Of a stretch of DNA of 64,000 bases, positions 1 through 11,191 are shown piece after piece. Under the pieces are notes generated by a model, which was not told the DNA's origin, searched no databases, and saw nothing but the letters and a program-made list of their open reading frames with translations. The stretch is from Edaphochlamys debaryana (lineage: Eukaryota; Chlorophyta; Chlorophyceae; Chlamydomonadales): contig JAEHOE010000010.1 of NCBI GenBank assembly GCA_016858145.1, forward strand, positions 868,001-932,000, written 5' to 3'. The position numbers were made by a program, and so were the translations under genes. Positions within the stretch are counted from its first letter, which is position 1. Each line of letters starts with the position of its first letter.

Positions 1-3000
1 ACCAAGCGCGATGCACCGGCCTGCCGTGCCACTTCGCCGCCATGCGGCTACACATGTAATACGGTACACACGAGCAGCCCCTCACATGCTGCTTTCTCCC
101 CTCCCCCACCGCCCCCCCTCTCGCCCCCCCCCTCAGCACGGCCATGGCGACCGCAGCACAGGCGTCAAGTCCCCCGTGCCCGGCCGGCGGGGTGGCAAGG
201 CGTACGGCAAGCAGGACAGCACGAGCACACTCCTGGAGGCCCTGGTAAGGTCCCGGCGGGGAGGGGAGAAAGACCACAAACAGAAGTGGGGCTAGCCGCG
301 ATCTCGTACAGGCCCCATCCTTCCCTTCCCTCCCCCCTCATCCTGCCACCAATCGCCACGCGACCCATCCACCCACCCCGCCTTTTCCGCTCCTGCTCCG
401 CTCCAGGCCCAGGCCCACGCCCATACCCGCGGCAGCCCCTCCACCGGCGCCCGCTCGCCCCTGCCCCGCACCGGCACCGGCCCCGGCTCCGCCTTCGCCC
501 GGCCCCCGCCCGACGACAGCGGGGGGACAACCACGGAGCCTGGCAGCCCCCCCGAGCCCGCCAGTGGCGTCACCACGCGCGAGAACAGCACCCTGGTGGT
601 TGTCACGACGCCCGGGGGGCCCTCGCACCGCGGCAGCGGCCTGGCGCAGGTGCGGAGTGTGCAGCGGCTGTGGCGTGGGACCCAATAGTTCGTCTCGTTG
701 CACGCACGCCGGCCGCCTTGCTACGCGCTGCTCATCGCTAGCCGCGCGCGCAAGCATGTTGGGCGCTCACGCTTGGGCTCAACCTTCCACTCCTTGCATG
801 CTGCCTGCCCCACAGGGCCCCGAGGTGTCTGCCTCCTCCGCCTCCAACCCCGCCATGGCACGCACCCGCGGCGGCCGCATGCGGGCGCGAGGCCCGGTCG
901 CCGCCCCTCCAGGCCAGTCGCAAGGGGGCCCGGGGCAGGGGCAGGGGCCCAGCCACCTGCACCCCGGCGCCAAGCTCGCTGAGGGGGCCCCTGGCGGGCC
1001 GGGGCCCGGCGGCCTCCACCCGGCCGCTTCCGACAGAAAGCCCTCCGGCTCCGGACAAGGTGGGTGCGGTACACTTGGGGGCCTGGGCGTGGGCCTGGGC
1101 CTGGGCCTGGGCCTGGGCCTGGGCCTGGGCCTGGGCCTGGGCCTGGGCCTAGGCAAGGGGCCAGTCGCCGTCCCTGTGCGCCTCACGACTCTGTCTTTGC
1201 CGCCCCCCTTCCCGTCCTCCCTAACCCAACCCGCCCACCGTCCTCGCCAGACTTGAGCCTGCATGGCGGCATCTCCGGGGCGCCCTCGCTCGGCGGCGCC
1301 CTTCTGCCCTCCGTCGCCTCCGGCGCGAACATCTTCCCACCGCCACCGCCCTTCCTGCGCCCCCGGGAGCCCAGTCACACGCAGGGCCACGGGCCCGGCC
1401 CGGGCCCGGGTCCTGGGCCTGGTGTGGGCCTGGGCCCGGGGGCGTACCGGCGGCCGAGCGGTATGGAGGTGGCGGGCCCTGCGGGTGGACGGGGTGCGCC
1501 CGGCCTGCCCCCGCCCATGCCTTGGGCGCCGACGGTGGTGAGCGGGGCAAAAGGGGGAGGGCAAGGGGGCATAGGGCGGAGACTGGTCAGTGGGCAGGCA
1601 AGGGTGAGAGGCGGGTCCGTTGCAGCCGAGCTTGGTGCCGGTATGCAGGCGTGCTGTAGGGGCGGAGCACTCACGGCGGCCTGCAGCACGGGCCTCCCTC
1701 CACCTACTTTCACCCCTGTCCCCTGTCTCCAGCCCTCGCAACGCCACAGCGGCGGCGCCCCTGGCATCCAGGCCGCGGGCTCTCTGCCCGGGGAGGCCTC
1801 CTTCACTGCCGCCGGCTTCTCGAGGACGGGCACGGGCGCGCCCGCAGCCGGCGGCGGCGGCGTGGGGGGGCAGACCATCAAGAGAGACATGGCCAAGGCC
1901 GGGCGGGGCGAGTTCAAGGAGATGTGGGAGGACCGCATGAAGGTGCGTAGTGCCGTACAGTGTGCCGTACGTACAGGTTGCCGTATGGTACGACTGTGTG
2001 CTGCGCGGCGTGTGTGCTGGAGACGAGACGGGAGGACTTGCTAGCAAGAAACCTCTGCGGTGCAAACCCACCGAAACACCGAATGCACCCGGGCGAGCCT
2101 TTCCTCACCGAACCGCACCCCCTTGCCTCCCAACCGTCGCCCAACCAACCGAATTCAACCGCCAACCGTCAACCGCCAACCACCAGGACGCCGTGGGCCC
2201 CGGCTACTTCAAGGTCGCCTCGGTGCACATGGGCCAGATCCGGCTGCTGGTGTTTGCGCGCAACGACATCTACGCGGCCGTGTCGGACGTGCGCACCGCC
2301 AAGCAGCCCACGGGGGTGGCGGGGGTGGCCACCAACAAGGTGCGGGGGGGGGGCGGGGGGGGGGCAGACTGGGAGGCAACCGGTTGGGCATGCGGCCAGG
2401 CGGATCATCGGCTTCTTGATAAAGTTGTCCGCGTCGCGCGGGGCTGCTTCCAAGGGGCGAGGTGGAGGGTTGCGGGGACGATACAACCGGTCTACCCAGA
2501 ATGCACAGCTCCCTCTTACGGTCCTCCGCCCCTGGCGCGCGGCTGTACGTGCTGCCCGTGCCGCAGGGCGGTGTGGCTGTGAGCCTGCGCGTGTGGGACA
2601 CCAGCCTCGCCTTCGTCAACTCCCACCTGGCGGCGCACCAGGACCGGACGCGGTGAGGGGCGAGCGGGGGGCCTCCTTGGGGTGTGGTCGGGGGCCCCGG
2701 CCGCACTGCGACGAATGCTGTGAGCAGGGGAGGGGGCAGGGCAGGCTGGGCAGCCGTGTCCGCACAGCTCCCTTGGGCGTGGTGTGGATGGAGGCAGGGG
2801 CTACCAAGGTACGGTACCATACCCTGCGTAAGCACGGCCACCGCTCTCCCTACCGAACCCCCCCTGCCCCCCCAGCGCCCGCAACCACAACTACCGGGAC
2901 ATTACCCGGGGCCTCAAGCTGGACCCCGCCTGGGGCATGGATGTGCTCACGGCCTTCCACCACGTGGTGTGGATGGGGGACCTCAACTACAGGTGGGGGA

Positions 3001-6000
3001 GGGGAGGAGGGGTGTTGGGAGGGGGGGAGGGCCTGGAGCGTAGGGCCTGCAGGTTGCGGGGCACGAGGGCATGGACAAAGGAAGCCTTGCACGAGCGTGA
3101 TGTGGACGAGGAGCTATTCCAGGCGGGGCAAGGGAATATAGAGGGTGGCGAAATGGCACAGAGCATGGCATGGGTGCACGGGGGTCCGAGCTACGTGGGG
3201 GGGTACGTGTGGAGCGGCGGACCCCTGCTCCGTTCCGACTCGCCCCTGCTTCCCGCCCCCCTGCCCCCCTGCCCCCCTGCAGGCTGGACTACGGCGCTCA
3301 GGCCGTCACCCCCACCGAGAGCCCCACGCCCGCGGACTTTGCGGCGCTGGTGGGGGAGGTGCAGCGGGGCTACTTCCACAAGCTGCAGGAGGTGGGGGGG
3401 CCGGGGGGTGAACAAGGGGGTCGGGGGGGTATGTGCGTGTGCATTTCATGCCACATGCCGGCGGCGCTGCTGCCGAGGCTGCTGCAGCTCATGGGTCCAG
3501 GCCCAGTGGTGCCTTAAGATGGCGTTGACGGCGGCCGGGACCTGCCCAAGGGTGGTGGCGCTGCGCCCAGGCTGCCCTCGAGGTCGAGACCTCCAACTCC
3601 CCCCTCCCCCCGCCCTCCTCGCCCATCCCCCCTCCCCCCCCACACACACACAGGTGGATCAGCTCAAACGCGAGGTCACCACCCGGCGTGCGTTCCTGGG
3701 CTTCGGCGAGGGCGACATCCAATGGGAGCCCAGCTTCAAGGTGCGCAGCGGGGCGCAGCGGCCCGGGAGCAGCTGTGGTGTGGAAACCGGAGAGGCTGGT
3801 CGCACGCACGCCTTGCCACAAAGCTCCTTGCTTGGCCCCGACGAGCCGCGTGCGGATTGAGGGAAGGGAGGAGAAGGAAGCGTGTAGCCTGAATCATTGT
3901 TTGCCCTCCTGCTTGCTGCTTGCCTCCTGTCGTTACCGCGCACCCCTCGCTCGCTTACACACCCCACGGGGTCCTCCTGGGCGCCCCCTCCCTTCCATAC
4001 CGCCGTCCTCGCCCTCGTCAGCGCGATGACCAACATCACGCTAACACCCCCTCCCTCTTTGCCCCCACCCCCCCATCCCCAGGTCAAGCGCCAGCGGGGC
4101 CACGAGTACAACCCGCAGCGCAGCCCCGCCTGGTGCGACCGCATCCTATACAGGTGGGGGCCGGGGCGGGGGGGAGGAGGCTGACTAGGGCGCTGCTTAG
4201 CGGGACTGGAGCAGACTGGGACACTGGTTAGCGAGAGACAGCGACAGCCCATAGGGAAGAGGCCTTGCAAGGACTTCCTGCTCTCAGTGAGGGTCCGTCC
4301 TCCTTTCCTCCCTCCCCTTGTTCTCCCACCCTGCCAGGTCCAACCTGCCCCTCAAGCAGATCCGCGTGCTGGGATACTTCTCGGCACCCGACATCGCCAC
4401 GTCAGACCACAAGCCCGTGGGCGCGGTGCTGCAGGCAAGGGGATGGGGGCCGGGGGGGGGCGGCGCTGCAGGCAAGGGGGGCGGGGGGTTCCAGCAAGTA
4501 GGGTCCAGTGGAGAGCCCGCGGGGGAGGTCGGTGCCACGGGCTGCGGCCGTTGACGGTTGCGAGCGGTCGGTAGGCATCGTCTGGCGCACCCTCTCCCCC
4601 CCGTCGTCCTTCTCTCCCTCACCATTTCTCCTGTGACCACGCCCCCCCTCCCCCCCCTGTCAGGTCCCCACCGTGTGGCGCACCACTGTGGAAGTGCCGT
4701 GCACCCCTCCTCCTGCTGTCAAATCCTCCATTCCCCTCCTCCCCCCCTCCACCCTCTCCCCCCCTGTCAGGTCCCCACCGTGTGGCGCACCACGGTGGAG
4801 GAGGAGCCGCAGCACCACGCCTACGCCCTGCCGCACCTCTCGGGGCTGTTCTCACGGGCGCCCGGCTACAGGTGGGGGGCAGGCAGTGCGGAATGCGCTG
4901 GCGTAGGCGGGGGGGGCCGGGGCTCAGTGCGGGGTGCGGGGCAACCCAGGCGCGCACGGACCACGGAGCACGCTTGGCGTCAAGCGCCGGTGCGAGTCTG
5001 CATCAGAAATCAGCGTGCGTGGATTGTTGACAAAGCGGGTTTGCACCACGCCTTTCCCGTCATCCCAGGGGCAGCCAGTTGGGCGCTGGCCCGGGCGCGG
5101 GCGCAATGGCGGCCGCAAACGCCGGCGGCGAAGGCCCTCAGGTGAGGAGCGTGGAGCATGTGACTGGAAAGTACACGTGCTTAGGCTCGAGCTCAAGACG
5201 GCCTCTCTCCGGCCTGGAGTCCTCTCGCCGCTCGCCTCGGTCCGGCTGTTCCCGTGCAGTCGACAGGGTGATCGCCCGAAAGCATTGCCGTGCCCTTCCC
5301 TGTGCAGCTGGGGCTGCTCACTTTGCCTTGCCGCGCCCTAGTCCATCACCCGATGTCCTTAACCCCCCTCTTTCCTCTTCCTCATTCCTCCTCCGTCTCT
5401 CCGTCCCCCCCCTGCAGGCCGCGCAGGGGATGTCAGGGCTGTCCCACCCGCACCCCCACCCCCACCCCCACCCCCATTTGCACCTGCCCTTCGGGGGGCG
5501 GCACGGCCACGGGGCGGCCCACGGGCCCCAGGTCCGCATCCGCTTGGTAAGACGCTGATACGAGATCCTCTTAAGGGCCGATGATCAGCATGATGTCTGG
5601 ATGTCATCTCAGCCTGCATCTCAGCCTGCATCTCGCCTGCCTTGCATCCGCAATGGAAGGGACCAGGGCTTCGCAGACTAAATCTCGCCGGGCTTGCCAA
5701 TTGCGCTTCTCGACCTTCAGGTTTCTCACTCCACAAGCGACAAACGCTCCAAACCCCATGACCATACCCCCTTGCCCATGCCCCCTTGCCCATGCCCCCT
5801 TGCCCATGCCCCCTTGCCCATGCCCCCTTGCCCATGCCCCCTTGCCCATGCCCCCTTGCCCATACCCCCTTGCCCATGCCCCCTGGCCAGGTCTTCACGC
5901 TCCTTCACGCCACGGGGCTGTTCATGGTTCGGTCGCGGCGGCGTTCCTCCGGGGAGGAGGGCTTCCCCTCGCCGCAGGTGCGCCCCTGCGGCCTCGTGCC

Positions 6001-7897
6001 GGCAGTCACCGTGCGCGCATCTGGGGCAGCTCGCGAGCAGCTTATGTATCAGAGCCGGTTGTGTTGAGCCGGTCTTACCAAGAAGCGGGGAAGAACACCC
6101 GGCGTAGCGGCTATTGACACCTCACACTATCTAGTTGCACACTCTCTAAATACACATGGCAACGGCCCCCTTTCAACACCTCCTCACTCTCCCCCTCTCA
6201 TTACCCTCGCTTCCCACCCTCTCTGGCCGGCGCCCGCAGCTGCTGATGGCCGCCCCCTGCATGCGGGCCGCCTGCGTGCGCAGCCGCGTGGCCCCGCTCA
6301 CTCGGGACCCCACGTGGGCCTCCGCCGACGATGAGGCGCTGGGGCCCCTGGTGCTGGAGCTCAAGGTGTGGTGAAGGGGGGGGAGGGCAGGAGGGCTGAA
6401 AGACACTGGGAGGCAGACATCGTTCAAGCCGTGCAGACCCCTGCGAGGGCCTTCGGGCGTAGCCCCACAGCCTCGCTTCACCCCCTGGGAGCCCCGCATC
6501 GCCCCGCCCCCGTGCTCACTGACCCCCACCACCACCACTCTGTCATGCACCACCACCTCCACCCTGCGCTCCCACCCCACACAGACCGCCGCTCTGGCGG
6601 AGATGGCGCACTTCCGCATCTTCGTCAAGGTCATGGACGTGCGTGGCGGCGCCGCCAGCGGCAGTGCCGCCGCCGCCGGCGCCGGTTCCGCCGCTGGCGG
6701 CGGCAAGAAGGGGCCCGGGGACAAGGCGAAGGCGGGCGGGGCCACGGCCGGCAGGGGCGGCGGGGGAGCGGCGGCGGGGCCCGGCGAGGCGGTGGAGGGC
6801 TCCAGCTCCGTGCTGGCGCGGGGTGTGCTGCCGCTGACTGATGCGGTGACCAAGCTGCTGCAGGTGCGGGGGGAGGTTTGCGGGGGAGGAGACGGGGCAC
6901 GGGGGCAGAGGGGACGGGGGCAGGCGGGCGGGCTTGGGCCGTGCGGTGATTGAGCTAGGGGAAGCGTGAGGCAATCGGCAGAGCCATGCGAGGCTGGCGA
7001 GATCGGGGTTCGGGCAGCAACAATATACAGACCAACCGTCGAGCACGACCAGGCACGACCGACTGAAGCCTTGCCGAAGCTCGATGTGTGTCTGAGCGCC
7101 TGTACCCAGCCACTGCAGCTGAGCCCATCCTTTTCCAGGTGTCTGCAAGAAGCTGACACCCTGCTTGTCTGCCCCGCAGGACGCCGCCGGCACCGCGCCC
7201 TTCCGCGTGCACCTGGAGCTGCACGGGCTCCCCGCGGGCAGCCTGCAGGGGAGCATGCGGCTCGAGGTGGGCGGCGGGGGCGCACGGGCCGGGTCGGGGG
7301 GCGAGGGGATCTGGGCGAAGCGGTACCGGTGCGGCATTGTGTGGTTCAGTACGGTTTGTTGCAGGCCCAGGATACGGTACCGCTCCGGCACCACCCCGGC
7401 CGTGTGCAGCGAGGCTGGAGACCCGGCCGCCGTTGGAGCGCACAATAGGCCCAGACCGCCTCTACCCCTCCCTGCGATCCCCCTCATTCCCTCCGGTCCT
7501 CGGGTCCTCGCAGGTTCACGACCGCTCCAAGAGCCTCGACGAGAAGGGCTCGCGCCATGTGCCCACGGGCGGCGCAGCGACCGCGGCCCTGGGTCGTCCC
7601 AGCTCGCCCAAGCGCCGCAGCGGAACCTACATCCCGCTCGCATCCTCCTCGACCACAACCGCCGCGGCAGCCAGCGGGCTCGACGCGGGAGTGGCGGGAA
7701 GAGGGGGAGCCGGCGGGAGCCCGCTCAGGAACAGGGCGACGTCGGGGTCAGGGCACGGCTACGGCGGGCGTGGAGTGGGCGCGCAGAGGGGGGTATCGGG
7801 CGCCGGGAACGAGGCCGGTGGGAGCAGCAGCGGGGGCCGGAGGCACGGAGTGGCGGGGGTGCTGTCAACGATGCGACGGACGTTCAGTCACTTATGA
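1..7897 (+). CDS. Inositol polyphosphate 5-phosphatase, 5'-partial (20 exons in window)
   Basis: Predicted to remove the 5-phosphate from phosphoinositides or inositol phosphates. Exons: 137-244, 407-649, 816-1059, 1251-1537, 1733-1942, 2187-2339, 2567-2652, 2876-2992, 3283-3391, 3654-3740, 4083-4153, 4338-4434, 4771-4871, 5069-5141, 5418-5546, 5891-5977, 6240-6365, 6585-6863, 7180-7266, 7514-7897 (TGA); phases close, giving 1025 residues in the window. Catalytic IPPc motifs are visible in order: FVNSHLAAH (exon 7), RNHNYRDI and VVWMGDLNYR (exon 8), PAWCDRIL (exon 11), TSDHKPV (exon 12). The first five exons are Gly/Pro/Ser-rich low complexity. The N-terminal IPPc motifs (WN..G and the QE block) were not found, so they should lie upstream of the window, separated by a long insert as in plant 5PTases. 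The part after the IPPc domain, with FRIFVKVMDV and FRVHLELHG, may be a C2-like domain, which would resemble SHIP. The intron after exon 12 appears to start with GC. Confidence 0.9.
1081..1152. repeat. GGGCCT hexamer tandem repeat
   Basis: About a dozen GGGCCT units directly follow a 5' splice site (GT at 1060-1061) in an intron of the 5-phosphatase gene. No coding role is seen. Confidence 0.9.
4664..4804 (+). repeat. Duplicated intron end/exon start (decoy splice acceptor)
   Basis: The acceptor plus the first ~30 bases of the exon starting at 4771 occur again 107 bp upstream at 4664, with one visible substitution (GCACCACT versus GCACCACG). The spacing is not a multiple of three. The downstream copy keeps frame through to 4871, so the upstream one is probably a decoy or an alternative acceptor. 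Confidence 0.85.
5766..5884. repeat. 14-bp minisatellite
   Basis: A 14-bp unit (CCCCCTTGCCCATG) repeats about eight to nine times in tandem with few changes. It runs almost to the splice acceptor at 5889-5890 and so supplies the whole pyrimidine-rich tract of that 5-phosphatase intron. Confidence 0.93.
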
Positions 7898-7960
7898 GGA
7901 GCACAGGCCGAGGGGGCAAGGCGGGCTGAGCGCGACAGGGTGACCTGCAGGATTGGTGGA

Positions 7961-9432
7961 AACTGATGGGCTGAACTGCGAGCGGGCGGAATTGCCGCTG
8001 CAGTTTGCAGCCGTAGGTGGCGTTATGGGTGGATCGCGTTTATGCTGTTAAACAAGGTATGGTCGTGTGGTAGTGTGCCGGGGAGCGGGGCGGGTTGGTT
8101 GGCCGGGGGGACTCGGCGGTCGGGGCATTCTGGGCATCGCTGGTGGGGCCCCCGGCCCCCCGCCCCCTTCATGGGCCCCCAGTGATCTCGCGCGCGCTGG
8201 CCAGGCGGACAACTGAGCACTCCTCCGTGTGGTCGTCATCCTGCCAAAGCTGGGACGAGCTGCATTGAGTCTGTTACGGTGGCCGCCGGCTTTACCGGCT
8301 TGTTGAAGACATGGCCATGTCGGTGGCCCGGGACGTGTCGGACCCAGCTGACCGCCCGAACGCGCTTGCTACTGCAGAACGGCTACTTTCCAGGAGCATG
8401 AAGCTCATGCGCTGCAGCGAAAGGCACAATGAGGCGCTGCGCGGGAGGTACGCAAGGCGGCAAAAGGTCCTGCCGAGATTTGAACTCGGGTTACCAGATT
8501 CAGAGTCTGATGTCCTAACCACTAGACCACAGGACCGTGCGAACACGGGGCAGGTAGATCTCCGTTCGAAGCGGAGATGGCACGTTGGCCATTCTGCACA
8601 TACACATACGCAACAAAACCGCCCAACGCAACACCAAGGCGCCGCAGGGAGCCACGCTCAAGGACGCGCAAAGAGCCCCGGCCCTGAGAGGCCCAGCCAG
8701 GCCCACCCAAGCCCGCTGCCCCTGCCCAGCCTGCCGCTCGTAGCAGCCTGCTGAGGGGGCTCGGGCGCTGCGTAGGCCAGGCCCCCTTGCGGACGCCCAA
8801 GCGTGCAGTGCTCAGCGAGCCCCCAAAGCCAGGAGCCCTCAGCCCGGCCGGCGCGGGCAAAGGGAGGACGCAGCAACACTCCCACTCCTGACGCAGACGG
8901 GACCGCCAAGCGGAGAGGGGTACGCGGTGAGGCGCCGCCTGCAGTGATGGCGTGCGGTCTGCACAGCCTTGGGTGTCGGGGAGACGAGGCTCTACAAGGG
9001 CAACGGCGCTAAGGGCAGGCCCCGAGGAGCGTGCCCTTGACAGCCGCCTTCAGCTCTGTTGCTCGCCCTGCCTCTGGGCCCCAGTTGAGTCTCCGTCTCT
9101 CCGATAGCCAGATTAGCCACAGTCCAAGGACCGCAAGGTGCAGTACCACACCGCACCACACTTGATAGCTCCATCAGCGGGCAGGCATAGGCGGCATGGG
9201 GCTGTCGGGCGGGGGAGCAGATCAGGGGTGCCAGCAGGGCACAGGGGCTCTCGGACCGCGCGCCCAGGCACTTGCTATCTAGCACCCGCAAAAGTGAGCC
9301 GGCGGCCCGGCGCCATGCTTGGCAGCGCTAGCGTAGAGGACGCAGGACGGATGGGCGGGCGCTGGAAGACACGGCCAGGGGTGTGTGGGCCTGGGCTGGG
9401 CCCACCGAGAGGCCTGAGGGGAGGCGCGGGAA
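7961..9432 (+). repeat. Left arm of large inverted repeat
   Basis: This 1472-bp arm is the reverse complement of 9720-11191. Paired positions add up to 19152 along the whole arm, so there are no indels. The one mismatch I saw is 8584 (G) against 10568 (T), a CpG-to-TpG change. The arm starts 63 bp after the 5-phosphatase stop codon and carries a tRNA-Gln gene. No flanking target-site duplication was found. Confidence 0.97.
8466..8536 (-). tRNA. trnQ-CUG: tRNA-Gln (anticodon CTG), left copy
   Basis: The 71-nt gene folds as a cloverleaf: acceptor stem GGTCCTG/CAGGACC, D stem GTCT/GGAC, anticodon stem TCAGA/TCTGG with loop CTCTGAA (anticodon at 8503-8501), and T arm CCGAG-TTCAAAT-CTCGG. It has no intron and no encoded CCA. 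A run of four T follows directly on the transcribed strand (8465-8462), a pol III terminator. Transcription runs away from the palindrome centre. Confidence 0.97.
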
Positions 9433-9719
9433 CTGCGGTGTCGGCGGAGAGGCGCCAGCCAAGGCGGGGGAGGAGGAGGGCAACGGTGGACGGGTGGAGT
9501 CGACGGAGGGCGGGGCGGGGCTGCCAGGCTGGGGGAGGGAACATGTCGTACCGCCTGGCCCTTGTCAGGACCATTGCCCGCCTGAGGCTTGGCATGGGTT
9601 GGTCCGACTGGGCAGGTTTATCACAAAATGGCAAACACACCTGCCCACCCACACGTCCGCCCTTTTGATCCTCTGCGGGCGCCTTTCCTGGCACCTGTTC
9701 GAGCAAGGATTGCACCACC
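9433..9719. other. Palindrome spacer (loop)
   Basis: These 287 bp separate the two arms. The sequence is purine-rich on the left and more mixed on the right. I see no gene, no internal inverted repeat and no convincing terminal repeats. Confidence 0.85.
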
Positions 9720-11191
9720 TTCCCGCGCCTCCCCTCAGGCCTCTCGGTGGGCCCAGCCCAGGCCCACACACCCCTGGCCGTGTCTTCCAGCGCCCGCCCA
9801 TCCGTCCTGCGTCCTCTACGCTAGCGCTGCCAAGCATGGCGCCGGGCCGCCGGCTCACTTTTGCGGGTGCTAGATAGCAAGTGCTTGGGCGCGCGGTCCG
9901 AGAGCCCCTGTGCCCTGCTGGCACCCCTGATCTGCTCCCCCGCCCGACAGCCCCATGCCGCCTATGCCTGCCCGCTGATGGAGCTATCAAGTGTGGTGCG
10001 GTGTGGTACTGCACCTTGCGGTCCTTGGACTGTGGCTAATCTGGCTATCGGAGAGACGGAGACTCAACTGGGGCCCAGAGGCAGGGCGAGCAACAGAGCT
10101 GAAGGCGGCTGTCAAGGGCACGCTCCTCGGGGCCTGCCCTTAGCGCCGTTGCCCTTGTAGAGCCTCGTCTCCCCGACACCCAAGGCTGTGCAGACCGCAC
10201 GCCATCACTGCAGGCGGCGCCTCACCGCGTACCCCTCTCCGCTTGGCGGTCCCGTCTGCGTCAGGAGTGGGAGTGTTGCTGCGTCCTCCCTTTGCCCGCG
10301 CCGGCCGGGCTGAGGGCTCCTGGCTTTGGGGGCTCGCTGAGCACTGCACGCTTGGGCGTCCGCAAGGGGGCCTGGCCTACGCAGCGCCCGAGCCCCCTCA
10401 GCAGGCTGCTACGAGCGGCAGGCTGGGCAGGGGCAGCGGGCTTGGGTGGGCCTGGCTGGGCCTCTCAGGGCCGGGGCTCTTTGCGCGTCCTTGAGCGTGG
10501 CTCCCTGCGGCGCCTTGGTGTTGCGTTGGGCGGTTTTGTTGCGTATGTGTATGTGCAGAATGGCCAATGTGCCATCTCCGCTTCGAACGGAGATCTACCT
10601 GCCCCGTGTTCGCACGGTCCTGTGGTCTAGTGGTTAGGACATCAGACTCTGAATCTGGTAACCCGAGTTCAAATCTCGGCAGGACCTTTTGCCGCCTTGC
10701 GTACCTCCCGCGCAGCGCCTCATTGTGCCTTTCGCTGCAGCGCATGAGCTTCATGCTCCTGGAAAGTAGCCGTTCTGCAGTAGCAAGCGCGTTCGGGCGG
10801 TCAGCTGGGTCCGACACGTCCCGGGCCACCGACATGGCCATGTCTTCAACAAGCCGGTAAAGCCGGCGGCCACCGTAACAGACTCAATGCAGCTCGTCCC
10901 AGCTTTGGCAGGATGACGACCACACGGAGGAGTGCTCAGTTGTCCGCCTGGCCAGCGCGCGCGAGATCACTGGGGGCCCATGAAGGGGGCGGGGGGCCGG
11001 GGGCCCCACCAGCGATGCCCAGAATGCCCCGACCGCCGAGTCCCCCCGGCCAACCAACCCGCCCCGCTCCCCGGCACACTACCACACGACCATACCTTGT
11101 TTAACAGCATAAACGCGATCCACCCATAACGCCACCTACGGCTGCAAACTGCAGCGGCAATTCCGCCCGCTCGCAGTTCAGCCCATCAGTT
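9720..11191 (-). repeat. Right arm of large inverted repeat
   Basis: This is the 1472-bp mirror copy of 7961-9432. It ends in CCCATCAGTT at 11191, where similarity stops abruptly: 11192 is G, whereas the mirror of 7960 would require T. Confidence 0.97.
10616..10686 (+). tRNA. trnQ-CUG: tRNA-Gln (anticodon CTG), right copy
   Basis: Identical in sequence to the copy at 8466-8536 but on the opposite strand, with the anticodon CTG at 10649-10651. A TTTT terminator lies at 10687-10690. The two copies are transcribed outward from the palindrome centre. Confidence 0.97.

Noticed and set aside
779..2071. 430-codon minus-strand ORF opposite the 5-phosphatase
   Set aside because: It is a shadow of GC-rich low-complexity exons and of the GGGCCT repeat; the plus-strand exons have consistent splice phases.
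8311..8754. 147-codon ORF in each palindrome arm
   Set aside because: Its middle is the antisense of the tRNA-Gln gene (typical peptide RFELGLPDSES), so it is a known kind of spurious ORF; the remainder has no support.
7961..11191. Palindrome as a sequencing-adapter assembly artefact
   Set aside because: A missed-hairpin read would mirror the flanks as well; here the two flanks are different intact genes, and there is a spacer and a mismatch. It remains worth confirming with long reads.
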